The notes under the pieces were generated by a model. The model did no database searches and was not told where the DNA came from. It worked only from the letters and a program-made list of their open reading frames with translations. 64,000 bases of DNA from Hominenteromicrobium mulieris. GTDB taxonomy: Bacteria; Bacillota; Clostridia; Oscillospirales; Acutalibacteraceae. Location of the stretch: assembly GCF_020687165.1 (NCBI RefSeq), contig NZ_JAJEQC010000005.1. One strand, 5' to 3'. The position numbers were made by a program, and so were the translations under genes. Of the stretch, positions 7,617 to 16,132 are shown piece by piece. Every line of letters begins with the position of its first letter. Within the stretch, counting starts at the first letter, position 1.

Positions 7617-8363
7617 ATGAACCAGATGGAAATTTTCAAAAACCCGGAGTTTGGCAGTATCCGGGTCATCGAAGAAAACGGCAAATACCTGTTCTGCGGA
7701 ACGGATGTGGCCGCTGCGCTGGGGTACAGCAATCCCCGCGATGCAATTATCCGCCATTGTAGGTATGTCGTGAAACGCGACGCACCTCACCCACAAAGCC
7801 CCGACCGCAAAATCAGTATGACTTTTATCCCCGAAGGAGATTTGTACCGCCTGATCGTTCACAGCAAATTGCCATCGGCAGAGCGGTTTGAACAGTGGGT
7901 ATTCGATGAGGTCCTGCCTACTATTCGTAAGCACGGGGCCTATCTCACAAAAGAGAAGCTGTGGGAGGTTGCCACTTCCCCGGAGGCTCTGATGAAGCTC
8001 TGCTCAGACTTGTTGGCTGAGCGTGAAGCGAATATTTCTCTGCGTAAGGAAAATGCACAGCTGGAGGGCAAAGCCGCTTTCTATGACCTGTTCATCGACT
8101 TAAAGCACAGCACCAATCTCAGGACTACCGCCAAAGAGTTGGATGTCCCGGAGCGCCGGTTTGTTCGGTTTCTGATAGAACGGCGGTTTGTGTACCGCAC
8201 GGCATCCGGCAATGTGCTGCCTTATGCCAATGTGAAAAATGCAGGGCTGTTTTGCGTCAAAGACTACTGCAACCACGGTCATACCGGTTCCTACACGCTG
8301 GTCACGCCCCAGGGCAAGCTCTATTTTGCTCAGCTGCGGGAGATGATCTTGCTGGTCTCATAA
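7617..8363 (+). CDS. Phage-type antirepressor (BRO-N and KilA-C domains)
   Basis: A 248-residue DNA-binding regulator. The N-terminal BRO-N domain shows ENGKYLFCGTDVAAALGYSN and LPSAERFEQWVFDEVLPTIRKHG. The C-terminal KilA-C/ANT domain shows TTAKELDVPERRFVRFLI and an aromatic-rich end. Phage antirepressors counteract repressor proteins; here it may relieve repression of transfer genes. AAAGGAGG precedes the ATG. Confidence 0.88.
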   Translation: MNQMEIFKNPEFGSIRVIEENGKYLFCGTDVAAALGYSNPRDAIIRHCRYVVKRDAPHPQSPDRKISMTFIPEGDLYRLIVHSKLPSAERFEQWVFDEVLPTIRKHGAYLTKEKLWEVATSPEALMKLCSDLLAEREANISLRKENAQLEGKAAFYDLFIDLKHSTNLRTTAKELDVPERRFVRFLIERRFVYRTASGNVLPYANVKNAGLFCVKDYCNHGHTGSYTLVTPQGKLYFAQLREMILLVS

Positions 8364-8385
8364 GAACGGAAAGGAAGTGGGTTTT

Positions 8386-8697
8386 ATGCAGGAAGGTAAA
8401 ACAATCGGGCAGCTGATGGAGGAAATGCGCCAGAAAGCCGGGGCGCAGAACTATCACGGTCATGACTACATGGATCTCCAGCGATTTGCGGAGAACACCC
8501 GGCACATGATTATTTTTGATGTACTGACGCATGACTCCCCGGTTGGCTGGAAAGGAGAACGCACCCGCCTGTTTTTGTCAGATATAGGCTATGAAAAAGC
8601 TCTGGACAGTCAGGCAAATGGGCAGATCAAGATTCTCAGCCATGCAAAGGTCAGAAATGGAGATTTGTTTTATGACCACAAAGAACAGATACGATAG
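8386..8697 (+). CDS. Conserved ICE protein, paralogue of the 6155 gene (103 aa)
   Basis: Unknown function. Residues ~30-85 align with the small protein at 6155. ATG 8386 is preferred to GTG 8377, which lies on the ribosome-binding sequence AAGGAAGTGG. The protein is soluble with an extended, mostly helical N-terminus. It sits between the antirepressor and a DUF4313-like gene. Confidence 0.75.
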   Translation: MQEGKTIGQLMEEMRQKAGAQNYHGHDYMDLQRFAENTRHMIIFDVLTHDSPVGWKGERTRLFLSDIGYEKALDSQANGQIKILSHAKVRNGDLFYDHKEQIR

Positions 8698-8709
8698 GAG
8701 GAATCCGAT

Positions 8710-9129
8710 ATGAATGAGGAAAAGAAAGTACCCTTTAAGTGGGAATATGGGGAAGAAACCATATCGCTGCAACTTGGAATGTATGCGAATAATCAGCGGC
8801 TTTATATCGGCATGATTACCCATACAGAAGATGGAGCAGAGGCGTTTGCAGATATGACGGTGAACCTACCAGGATATTCCCTGGACCCCGGAGAGGCGTT
8901 TATTTCCGGTGACATCAGCAAGGATTTGCTGCGATTCATCAAAGAGAACAAATTGGGGAAGGTGCTTCCCTATCAGGTTCAGTCCGGTTATGGAAAATAT
9001 TCTGCTGTTGCCTTTGATCTGGAGAAGCTGAAGGCATTTGACCCCAAAGGTGTGGCAGAGTTCCGGAAAGAGTGGAATCTGCCGGATAAGAAGCCGGTAA
9101 AGAAAAAGAGCCGCGGGATGGAGCGATGA
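8710..9129 (+). CDS. DUF4313-like ICE protein (139 aa)
   Basis: Soluble protein of unknown function, with SLQLGMYANNQRLYIGMI near the start and a lysine-rich tail (KKPVKKKS). Proteins of this size and pattern occur at this place in Tn1549-type elements; the family name is from memory and not checked. AGGAGG precedes ATG 8710. It runs ahead of the coupling-protein genes. Confidence 0.7.
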   Translation: MNEEKKVPFKWEYGEETISLQLGMYANNQRLYIGMITHTEDGAEAFADMTVNLPGYSLDPGEAFISGDISKDLLRFIKENKLGKVLPYQVQSGYGKYSAVAFDLEKLKAFDPKGVAEFRKEWNLPDKKPVKKKSRGMER

Positions 9130-9213
9130 AAAAATACCTCCTCCGGCGGCTGGTGGTTCCGCCTTAGCAAAAAAAGAGATTCCCTGCAAACTTCGTGGAA
9201 AGGAGGCGAGAAA

Positions 9214-9714
9214 ATGCAGGAAGAAGTGGAAAACAGAACTTTGACGCTGGTTGTCAGTGGAACAAAGTTTACCGGCAGAATGTTTAAGGCTGCCATAAGC
9301 AAGTACATGGCACATCGAAAGGAAAAGAAGCTGGAAAAACAGAGAAGCCGTGATGCGCCGGTTGTTCCGCATGGAAAACAGACTGTGAAGCAGCTTGTCG
9401 GGCAGAATCAGGGAATATCCAACATTGAGATCACAGACCCCTCTATCAAGGAGTTTGAGAAAATCGCCCGGAAATATGGTGTGGATTATGCGGTGAAAAA
9501 GGACCGCAGCAGTTCTCCGCCAAAGTACCTGATTTTTTTCAAAGGCCGTGATGCAGATGCTCTGACAGCAGCTTTTACAGAGTACACCAACAAAAAGGTC
9601 AAAAAGGCAACGAAAACAGAGCGCCCGTCCGTACTGGCAAAACTTAACCGGTTCAAAGAGATGGTTAAAAATGCTGTGGTGGATCGCACCAAGCGAAAGG
9701 AGCTGGAACGATGA
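9214..9714 (+). CDS. PcfB-like conjugation protein (DUF3801 type)
   Basis: A 166-residue protein related to PcfB of enterococcal conjugative plasmids, which assists the coupling protein in relaxosome handling. Features are RMFKAAISKYMAHRKEKK near the start, a basic middle and the motif YLIFFKGRDADALTAAFTEY. AAAGGAGG precedes ATG. It overlaps the next gene, the coupling protein, by the sequence ATGA, as pcfB does with pcfC. Confidence 0.85.
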   Translation: MQEEVENRTLTLVVSGTKFTGRMFKAAISKYMAHRKEKKLEKQRSRDAPVVPHGKQTVKQLVGQNQGISNIEITDPSIKEFEKIARKYGVDYAVKKDRSSSPPKYLIFFKGRDADALTAAFTEYTNKKVKKATKTERPSVLAKLNRFKEMVKNAVVDRTKRKELER

Positions 9715-11540
9715 AAAAGACATTGGACATCAAAAAGCTCATTTTGCTGAATATGCCGTATATCCTGATGGGACTGTTTGCTACCAATTTTGGAGAGGCA
9801 TGGCGAATGGCACAAGGGGCGGATGCTTCAGAAAAGTTTCTTTCGCTGATTGCGGTTCTGCCTGGGGCGCTGCAAAGTTTCTGGCCAAGCCTGCATCCAT
9901 TGGACTTGTTGGTAGGACTGTGTTGTGGAGGCAGTCTGAGGCTGGCGGTGTATCTTAAAAGCAAGAACGCCAAGAAATATCGACATGGTTTGGAATATGG
10001 TTCGGCCCGCTGGGGAACCCGTGAGGATATTGCACCTTACGTTGATCCTGTATTTCAGAACAATGTGATTCTGACGAAAACGGAGAGCCTGACCATGAAC
10101 AGCCGCCCCAAGGACCCCAAGACTGCCAGAAACAAAAATGTACTGGTGATTGGCGGCTCCGGTTCCGGTAAGACCCGATTCTGGCTGAAACCAAACCTGA
10201 TGCAGATGCACAGCTCCTATGTTGTGACGGACCCGAAAGGAACAATTCTGGTGGAGTGCGGAAAAATGCTCCAAAGGGGTGCGCCCAAGCTGGGGAAGGA
10301 CGGAAAGCCCATGAAGGATAAGCACGGCAAGGTCATTTATGAGCCGTACCGAATCAAGGTCCTAAATACCATCAACTTCAAGAAGTCCATGCACTATAAC
10401 CCCTTTGCATACATCCACTCGGAAAAGGATATTTTGAAGCTGGTGACAACGCTGATCGCCAATACCAAAGGCGAAGGCAAGGCCGGAGACGATTTCTGGG
10501 TAAAAGCAGAAACCTTGTTGTACTGCGCGCTTATTGGCTATATCCATTATGAGGCTCCGGTGGAGGAGCAGAACTTCTCTACCCTCATTGAGTTCATCAA
10601 CGCCATGGAAGTCCGTGAGGATGACGAGGAGTTCAAAAACCCCGTAGACCTGATGTTTGATGCACTGGAAGCCGAGAAGCCAAATCACTTTGCGGTGCGC
10701 CAGTATAAGAAATATAAGCTGGCCGCCGGCAAAACAGCCAAGTCGATTTTGATTTCCTGCGGCGCTCGCCTTGCCGTGTTCGACATTGCAGAGTTGCGTG
10801 AGGTCACGGCTTATGATGAGCTGGAGCTGGATACTCTGGGAGACAGGAAAACTGCTCTGTTCCTCATTATGAGTGATACGGATGACAGCTTTAACTTCCT
10901 GATCTCCATGTGTTATACCCAGCTTTTCAATCTGCTCTGCGAAAAAGCCGACGATGTGTATGGCGGCAGGCTTCCGGTTCATGTGCGCTGTTTGATTGAT
11001 GAGTGTGCTAACATCGGGCAGATTCCGAAACTGGAAAAGCTGGTGGCCACCATCCGAAGCCGTGAAATCTCTGCCTGTCTGGTGTTGCAGGCACAGAGTC
11101 AGCTCAAGGCGATCTATAAGGATAACGCAGATACCATCATCGGTAACATGGATACATCCATCTTCCTGGGCGGTAAAGAGCCGACTACCCTCAAAGAGCT
11201 GGCTGCCGTGCTGGGCAAGGAAACCATCGACACCTACAATACCGGAGAGAGCCGTGGGAGGGAAACCTCCCATTCACTCAACTATCAAAAATTGGGGAAA
11301 GAGCTGATGAGCCAGGATGAGCTTGCTGTTATGGATGGAGGCAAGTGTATCCTCCAGCTGCGCGGTGTGCGTCCTTTCCTTTCGGATAAGTACGACATCA
11401 CCAAGCACCCCAATTTCAAGTACACTGCCGACGCGGATGATAAGAACGCTTTTGACATTGAAGCATTCTTGTCTGCAAGGCTGAAACTCAAGCCCAATGA
11501 GGTCTGCGATGTATATGAAGTAGACACAAAGGGCGCTTAA
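9711..11540 (+). CDS. VirD4/TraG-type type IV coupling protein
   Basis: The hexameric ATPase that recruits the relaxase-DNA complex to the mating channel. Two membrane segments lie in the first ~80 residues (ILLNMPYILMGLFATNF; LLVGLCCGGSLRLAVYL). Walker A GGSGSGKT is near residue 147, with VTDPKGT behind it and Walker B in CLIDECANIGQ, followed by TIRSREI. Length 609 residues, normal. The region from residue ~265 (ALIGYIHYEAPVEEQNF) is a helical segment that is copied in a separate small protein at 19089. Confidence 0.95.
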   Translation: MKKTLDIKKLILLNMPYILMGLFATNFGEAWRMAQGADASEKFLSLIAVLPGALQSFWPSLHPLDLLVGLCCGGSLRLAVYLKSKNAKKYRHGLEYGSARWGTREDIAPYVDPVFQNNVILTKTESLTMNSRPKDPKTARNKNVLVIGGSGSGKTRFWLKPNLMQMHSSYVVTDPKGTILVECGKMLQRGAPKLGKDGKPMKDKHGKVIYEPYRIKVLNTINFKKSMHYNPFAYIHSEKDILKLVTTLIANTKGEGKAGDDFWVKAETLLYCALIGYIHYEAPVEEQNFSTLIEFINAMEVREDDEEFKNPVDLMFDALEAEKPNHFAVRQYKKYKLAAGKTAKSILISCGARLAVFDIAELREVTAYDELELDTLGDRKTALFLIMSDTDDSFNFLISMCYTQLFNLLCEKADDVYGGRLPVHVRCLIDECANIGQIPKLEKLVATIRSREISACLVLQAQSQLKAIYKDNADTIIGNMDTSIFLGGKEPTTLKELAAVLGKETIDTYNTGESRGRETSHSLNYQKLGKELMSQDELAVMDGGKCILQLRGVRPFLSDKYDITKHPNFKYTADADDKNAFDIEAFLSARLKLKPNEVCDVYEVDTKGA

Positions 11541-11652
11541 TTTCGTTCCGCTTTAGAAGGGAGTGATCTTATCTATTCGCCGCACCTGCCCTCTATGGGC
11601 CATTGGCGTACAAAGCGGACAATCGCGAGAAAAAATAATGAAAAAGGAGGAC

Positions 11653-11713
11653 AGCCGGAATCATGCCCCCGGAAACCGGGCGGCAGATTGTTCCGGCTTT
11701 TGTATGCCTATGA
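11653..11713 (+). promoter_or_regulatory. Hairpin with a possible 16-codon leader ORF before maff2
   Basis: AGCCGGAA (11653-11660) pairs with TTCCGGCT (11691-11698), with an inner CCCGG/CCGGG hairpin, and TTT follows. AAGGAGG at 11644-11650 stands ahead of ATG 11663, which opens a 16-codon frame (ending TGA 11711-11713) running through the hairpin. This arrangement could attenuate transcription between the coupling protein and the pilus-channel genes. The rest of the 219-base gap (11541-11759) shows nothing else clear. Confidence 0.4.
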
Positions 11714-11759
11714 AACATGACAAACATATTTTTTAATCAGATTCCGGCTAACAAACTAT

Positions 11760-11978
11760 ATGGCATTTTTTGAACAGGCAATCACCGTTCTTCAGACCCT
11801 CGTTATCGCGCTCGGTGCCGGTCTCGGTATCTGGGGCGTTATCAACCTGCTGGAAGGTTACGGCAACGACAACCCCGGCGCCAAGAGCCAGGGCATGAAG
11901 CAGCTCATGGCCGGTGCTGGTGTAGCCGTGGTAGGCATGGTCCTTGTACCTCTGCTCTCCGGGCTTTTCTCTGTCTAA
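11760..11978 (+). CDS. Maff2 family small membrane protein, VirB2/TrbC-like
   Basis: A 72-residue protein beginning MAFFEQ, with two hydrophobic segments (about 7-31 and 47-70) joined by a short polar loop (GYGNDNPGAKSQG). The name Maff2 is used for this protein in Clostridium elements. Its size, two-helix hairpin and place just before VirB6-, VirB3- and VirB4-like genes resemble pilin-type channel subunits; that role is inferred. No good ribosome-binding sequence precedes ATG 11760, which is odd for a protein expected to be abundant. Confidence 0.8.
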   Translation: MAFFEQAITVLQTLVIALGAGLGIWGVINLLEGYGNDNPGAKSQGMKQLMAGAGVAVVGMVLVPLLSGLFSV

Positions 11979-11999
11979 GCGTCTCCGTATGAAATCCTT

Positions 12000-12027
12000 G
12001 CCGCTCCCGCAGTTTTGCGGGGGCGGC
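12000..12027 (+). other. Strong hairpin between maff2 and the VirB6-like gene
   Basis: GCCGCTCCCGC (12000-12010) pairs with GCGGGGGCGGC (12017-12027), one G-U pair, 6-base loop. No T run follows. Such hairpins after a pilin gene often stabilise the upstream mRNA or reduce read-through. Confidence 0.5.
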
Positions 12028-12047
12028 GGAAAGGAGGTTGACACCGT

Positions 12048-12917
12048 ATGGATTTCTTACTTGAAGCCCTGACAAATTGGCTGAAAGAAATGCTGGTGGG
12101 CGGCATTATGAGCAACCTTTCGGGGATGTTTGACAGTGTAAACCAGCAGGTCGCGGATATATCCGTACAGGTAGGCCAGACCCCACAGGGATGGAATGGC
12201 AGTATTTTCAGCATGATTGAGAATCTGTCCAACTCCATCATGGTGCCGATTGCAGGCGTGATCCTGGCTATCGTGATGACCGTAGACCTGATCCAGATGA
12301 TTGCAGACAAGAACAACCTGCATGATGTGGATACCTGGATGATTTTCAAGTGGGTGTTCAAATCAGCTGCTGCCATCCTCATTGTCACAAACACATGGAA
12401 TATCGTGATGGGCGTCTTTGATATGGCGCAGAGCGTGGTGGCGCAGGCGGCAGGGATTATCAATTCGGATGCGTCCATTGACATTTCCTCAGTTATGACC
12501 GATCTGGAACCGAGGCTGATGGAAATGGATCTGGGACCGCTGTTCGGACTGTGGTTCCAATCCCTCTTTATTGGCATTACCATGTGGGCGTTGTATATCT
12601 GTATCTTTATCGTTATTTATGGCCGTATGATCGAGATTTACCTTGTGACTTCGGTGGCTCCCGTTCCAATGGCTGCAATGATGGGTAAAGAATGGGGCGG
12701 TATGGGACAGAATTACCTCCGATCCCTGCTGGCGCTGGGCTTTCAGGCGTTTCTCATTATCGTCTGCGTGGCAATTTATGCTGTGCTGGTGCAGAACATC
12801 GCTCTGGAAGATGACATCATCATGGCGATCTGGAGCTGCGTGGGCTACACCGTACTGCTGTGCTTTACACTATTCAAAACCGGCAGCCTCGCAAAATCAG
12901 TCTTTCAGGCGCATTAA
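12048..12917 (+). CDS. VirB6/TrbL-like membrane channel protein
   Basis: A 289-residue polytopic protein. An amphipathic N-terminus (WLKEMLVGGIMSNLSGMFD) is followed by about five membrane spans (near residues 60-85, 105-125, 170-195, 200-225, 230-280). The segment YLVTSVAPVPMAAMMGKEWGGMGQNYLRSLLALGFQAF is typical of TrbL/VirB6-type proteins but is described here only by position (about residues 197-234). AAAGGAGG precedes ATG 12048. It forms part of the inner-membrane mating channel. Confidence 0.85.
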   Translation: MDFLLEALTNWLKEMLVGGIMSNLSGMFDSVNQQVADISVQVGQTPQGWNGSIFSMIENLSNSIMVPIAGVILAIVMTVDLIQMIADKNNLHDVDTWMIFKWVFKSAAAILIVTNTWNIVMGVFDMAQSVVAQAAGIINSDASIDISSVMTDLEPRLMEMDLGPLFGLWFQSLFIGITMWALYICIFIVIYGRMIEIYLVTSVAPVPMAAMMGKEWGGMGQNYLRSLLALGFQAFLIIVCVAIYAVLVQNIALEDDIIMAIWSCVGYTVLLCFTLFKTGSLAKSVFQAH

Positions 12918-12937
12918 AACGGAAGGAGGTTCCCACA

Positions 12938-13390
12938 TTGGCTTATGTACCCGTACCCAAGGACTTAACAAAAGTCAAAACAAAGGTCATGTTCAATCTG
13001 ACCAAGCGGCAGCTTATCTGCTTCACGGGCGGAGCGCTTATTGGCGTACCGCTTTTCTTTTTGCTCAGAAAACCTACCGGAAACAGTGTAGCGGCTATGT
13101 GTATGATGCTGGTTATGCTGCCCTTCTTTATGCTGGCTATGTACGAAAAGCATGGACAGCCCCTTGAAAAGATCGTGGGCAACATTCTCAAAGTAGCTGT
13201 GATCCGTCCCAAGCAGCGTCCCTACCAGACCAATAACTTTTATGCCGTATTAAAGCGGCAGGAAATGCTCGATAAGGAGGTGTATGACATTGTTCACCGC
13301 AATAAAAAAATGGCTGCATCGGATGTTCGGGAAAACCGAGGAAAAAACTGTGCAGCCGGTAAAGACAAAGAAAAAGCTGTCCCGCGCTGA
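12938..13390 (+). CDS. PrgI family (VirB3-like) conjugation protein
   Basis: A 150-residue protein with an N-terminal VPVPKDLTKVKTKV motif, two close membrane helices (about residues 29-47 and 52-70) and a basic cytoplasmic tail. PrgI-type proteins take the VirB3 place next to VirB4. The start is TTG 12938 after GGAAGGAGGT; the frame runs further upstream but only inside the preceding gene. Its last ~100 bases overlap the VirB4 gene in another frame. Confidence 0.88.
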   Translation: MAYVPVPKDLTKVKTKVMFNLTKRQLICFTGGALIGVPLFFLLRKPTGNSVAAMCMMLVMLPFFMLAMYEKHGQPLEKIVGNILKVAVIRPKQRPYQTNNFYAVLKRQEMLDKEVYDIVHRNKKMAASDVRENRGKNCAAGKDKEKAVPR

Positions 13391-15752
13391 TAAGAAGCAG
13401 ATCGAAGCGGCCATTGCCCGCGCTAACCGCACGGACAAAAAAGGAAAATCTGCGCAGGACAGTATCCCTTATGAACGGATGTGGACGGACGGGATCTGCC
13501 GCATATCGGACAGCCACTACACAAAGACCATTCAGTTTCAGGACATCAACTATCAGCTCTCCCAAAACGAAGATAAGACGGCAATTTTTGAGGGTTGGTG
13601 TGATTTCCTCAATTATTTTGACAGCTCGATTCATTTCCAGCTGTCTTTTTTGAACCTTGCGGCATCGGAGGAGACCTTTGCTAACTCCATTTCCATCCCG
13701 CCCCAGAGGGATGCCTTTGACAGTATCCGCGAGGAATATACCACAATGCTGCAAAATCAGCTGGCCAGAGGTAACAACGGCCTCATCAAGACCAAATACC
13801 TGACCTTTGGTATCGACGCAGACAGCATCAAAGCCGCCAAGCCCCGTCTGGAGCGTATTGAGACCGATATACTTAATAACTTCAAGCGTCTTGGTGTAGC
13901 TGCCAGAACGCTGGACGGTAAAGAAAGGCTTTCTCAGCTTCATGCGGTATTCCACATGGATGAACAACTCCCGTTTCAGTTTGAATGGGATTGGTTGGCT
14001 CCTTCCGGTCTGTCCACAAAGGATTTTATTGCACCAAGCTCCTTTGAGTTCCGCACCGGCAAGCAGTTCCGTATGGGCAAGAAATACGGGGCTGTTTCTT
14101 TTTTGCAAATTCTCGCACCGGAGCTGAATGACCGTCTGCTGGCTGATTTTCTGGATATGGAAAGCTCGCTCATTGTGAGTATGCACATTCAGTCGGTGGA
14201 TCAGGTGAAAGCCATCAAAACGGTAAAGCGGAAGATTACCGACCTGGACCGCAGCAAGATTGAGGAACAGAAAAAAGCAGTCCGTGCCGGATACGACATG
14301 GACATCATTCCATCTGACCTTGCTACCTACGGCAGTGAAGCGAAAAAACTCTTGCAGGATTTGCAGAGCCGCAACGAGAGAATGTTCCTTTTGACCTTTC
14401 TGGTGCTGAACACAGCGGACAATCCCCGTCAACTTGGTAACAACATCTTTCAGGCAGGCTCTATTGCCCAGAAGTATAACTGTCAGCTGACCAGGCTGGA
14501 CTTCCAGCAGGAAGAAGGGCTGATGAGTTGTCTGCCTCTGGGTCTCAATCAGATTGAGATTCAGCGAGGACTGACCACCAGTTCCACAGCTATCTTTGTG
14601 CCCTTTACTACGCAGGAACTGTTCCAGAACGGGAAAGAAGCTCTGTACTACGGCATCAATGCTCTGTCCAACAACCTCATCATGGTGGACAGAAAGCTGC
14701 TGAAAAACCCCAACGGCCTGATTCTGGGTACGCCGGGTTCCGGTAAGTCCTTCAGCGCAAAACGAGAAATTGCCAACTGCTTTTTGCTTACCAGTGATGA
14801 TGTTATTATCTGTGACCCGGAAGCGGAGTACGCACCTCTTGTTGAGCGTCTGCATGGGCAGGTCATCAAGATCTCACCTACTTCAACCAACTATATCAAT
14901 CCGATGGATCTGAATCTGGACTATTCGGATGATGAAAGCCCGCTGTCACTCAAGTCTGACTTTATCCTCAGCTTGTGTGAGCTGATCGTGGGCGGTAAGG
15001 AGGGCTTGCAGCCGGTGCAGAAAACCATTATTGACCGTTGTGTACGGCTGGTTTACAACGAATATCTCAATGACCCAAAGCCGGAGAATATGCCGATTTT
15101 GGAGGACCTTTATAACTTGCTGCGGGAGCAGGAAGAAAAAGAAGCTCAATACATTGCAACGGCATTGGAAATCTATGTAACGGGTTCTTTGAATGTGTTC
15201 AATCATCAGAGCAATGTGGACATTGATAACCGGATTGTCTGCTATGACATCAAGGAACTGGGCAAGCAGCTCAAGAAAATCGGTATGCTGGTGGTACAGG
15301 ATCAGGTGTGGAACCGCGTTACCATCAACCGTGCCGCTCACAAGTCTACCCGCTACTACATCGACGAGATGCACCTGCTTTTGAAGGAGGAGCAGACCGC
15401 CGCCTATACGGTGGAAATCTGGAAGCGATTCAGAAAATGGGGCGGTATTCCGACAGGTATCACCCAGAATGTCAAAGACCTTTTGAGCAGCCGCGAGGTG
15501 GAAAATATCTTTGAAAATTCCGACTTCGTGTATATGCTCAACCAGGCAGGCGGAGACCGTCAGATCCTCGCCAAGCAGCTGGGGATTTCCACACACCAAT
15601 TATCTTATGTGACCCACTCCGGTGAGGGCGAGGGCCTGCTGTTTTATGGCTCTACAATCCTGCCTTTCGTGGATCACTTCCCGAAGAATACCGAGCTTTA
15701 CCGCATTATGACCACCAAACCCCAGGAACTGAAAAAGAAGGAGGATGAATGA
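13284..15752 (+). CDS. VirB4/TraE-type conjugation ATPase
   Basis: The motor ATPase of the type IV secretion channel, 822 residues. The N-terminal ~450 residues form the VirB4 family domain (FEGWCDFLNYFDSSIHFQ early on). The C-terminal RecA-like domain has Walker A GTPGSGKS (about residues 481-488), ICDPEAEYAPL and Walker B RYYIDEMHLLL, followed by GITQNVKDLL. AAGGAGG stands only 3 bases from ATG 13284; TTG 13290 is the alternative. The start lies inside the PrgI-like gene. Confidence 0.95.
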   Translation: MTLFTAIKKWLHRMFGKTEEKTVQPVKTKKKLSRADKKQIEAAIARANRTDKKGKSAQDSIPYERMWTDGICRISDSHYTKTIQFQDINYQLSQNEDKTAIFEGWCDFLNYFDSSIHFQLSFLNLAASEETFANSISIPPQRDAFDSIREEYTTMLQNQLARGNNGLIKTKYLTFGIDADSIKAAKPRLERIETDILNNFKRLGVAARTLDGKERLSQLHAVFHMDEQLPFQFEWDWLAPSGLSTKDFIAPSSFEFRTGKQFRMGKKYGAVSFLQILAPELNDRLLADFLDMESSLIVSMHIQSVDQVKAIKTVKRKITDLDRSKIEEQKKAVRAGYDMDIIPSDLATYGSEAKKLLQDLQSRNERMFLLTFLVLNTADNPRQLGNNIFQAGSIAQKYNCQLTRLDFQQEEGLMSCLPLGLNQIEIQRGLTTSSTAIFVPFTTQELFQNGKEALYYGINALSNNLIMVDRKLLKNPNGLILGTPGSGKSFSAKREIANCFLLTSDDVIICDPEAEYAPLVERLHGQVIKISPTSTNYINPMDLNLDYSDDESPLSLKSDFILSLCELIVGGKEGLQPVQKTIIDRCVRLVYNEYLNDPKPENMPILEDLYNLLREQEEKEAQYIATALEIYVTGSLNVFNHQSNVDIDNRIVCYDIKELGKQLKKIGMLVVQDQVWNRVTINRAAHKSTRYYIDEMHLLLKEEQTAAYTVEIWKRFRKWGGIPTGITQNVKDLLSSREVENIFENSDFVYMLNQAGGDRQILAKQLGISTHQLSYVTHSGEGEGLLFYGSTILPFVDHFPKNTELYRIMTTKPQELKKKEDE

Positions 15753-16132
15753 TGATGAACCCCAACATTTTGAATAAAAACCCGCTGATGTTTTTTGACA
15801 GGGCGGTAAATGCCCAGCGCAGCCAGTTGCTTACGGTCATGGCCGATGCGGTAAGTGAGTGCCGCACGGCGGCAGATCAGGCAGCCGAACTGAATGAGAC
15901 CGGTCAGGTGGGGCTTCTCCGTCTGGCAGAGGTCTGGAGCACCATCCGTGCCAAGGAAGGTATGGGCGGCCTGATTCTGGAAGGAACAGAGGCGAAGATC
16001 CTTTCCGATGTGGTGGCACAGTTTTATGCCTACCTGTCCGGCTGTATGTTCAACGATCCTGTGGGAATGGCCATTTATGCAGAGCTGCACTACATGATGT
16101 CCTCCCTCATGCTGGGAGAATGGTTTGAATAA
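15749..16132 (+). CDS. Conserved ICE protein of unknown function (127 aa)
   Basis: Not recognised beyond being a regular neighbour of VirB4 in this ICE family. It is a mostly helical, soluble, acidic protein (LLRLAEVWSTIRAKEGMGG in the middle). It begins with three ATG codons in a row overlapping the VirB4 stop, after GAAGGAGG, and its end overlaps the next gene's TTG start. Confidence 0.7.
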   Translation: MMMNPNILNKNPLMFFDRAVNAQRSQLLTVMADAVSECRTAADQAAELNETGQVGLLRLAEVWSTIRAKEGMGGLILEGTEAKILSDVVAQFYAYLSGCMFNDPVGMAIYAELHYMMSSLMLGEWFE

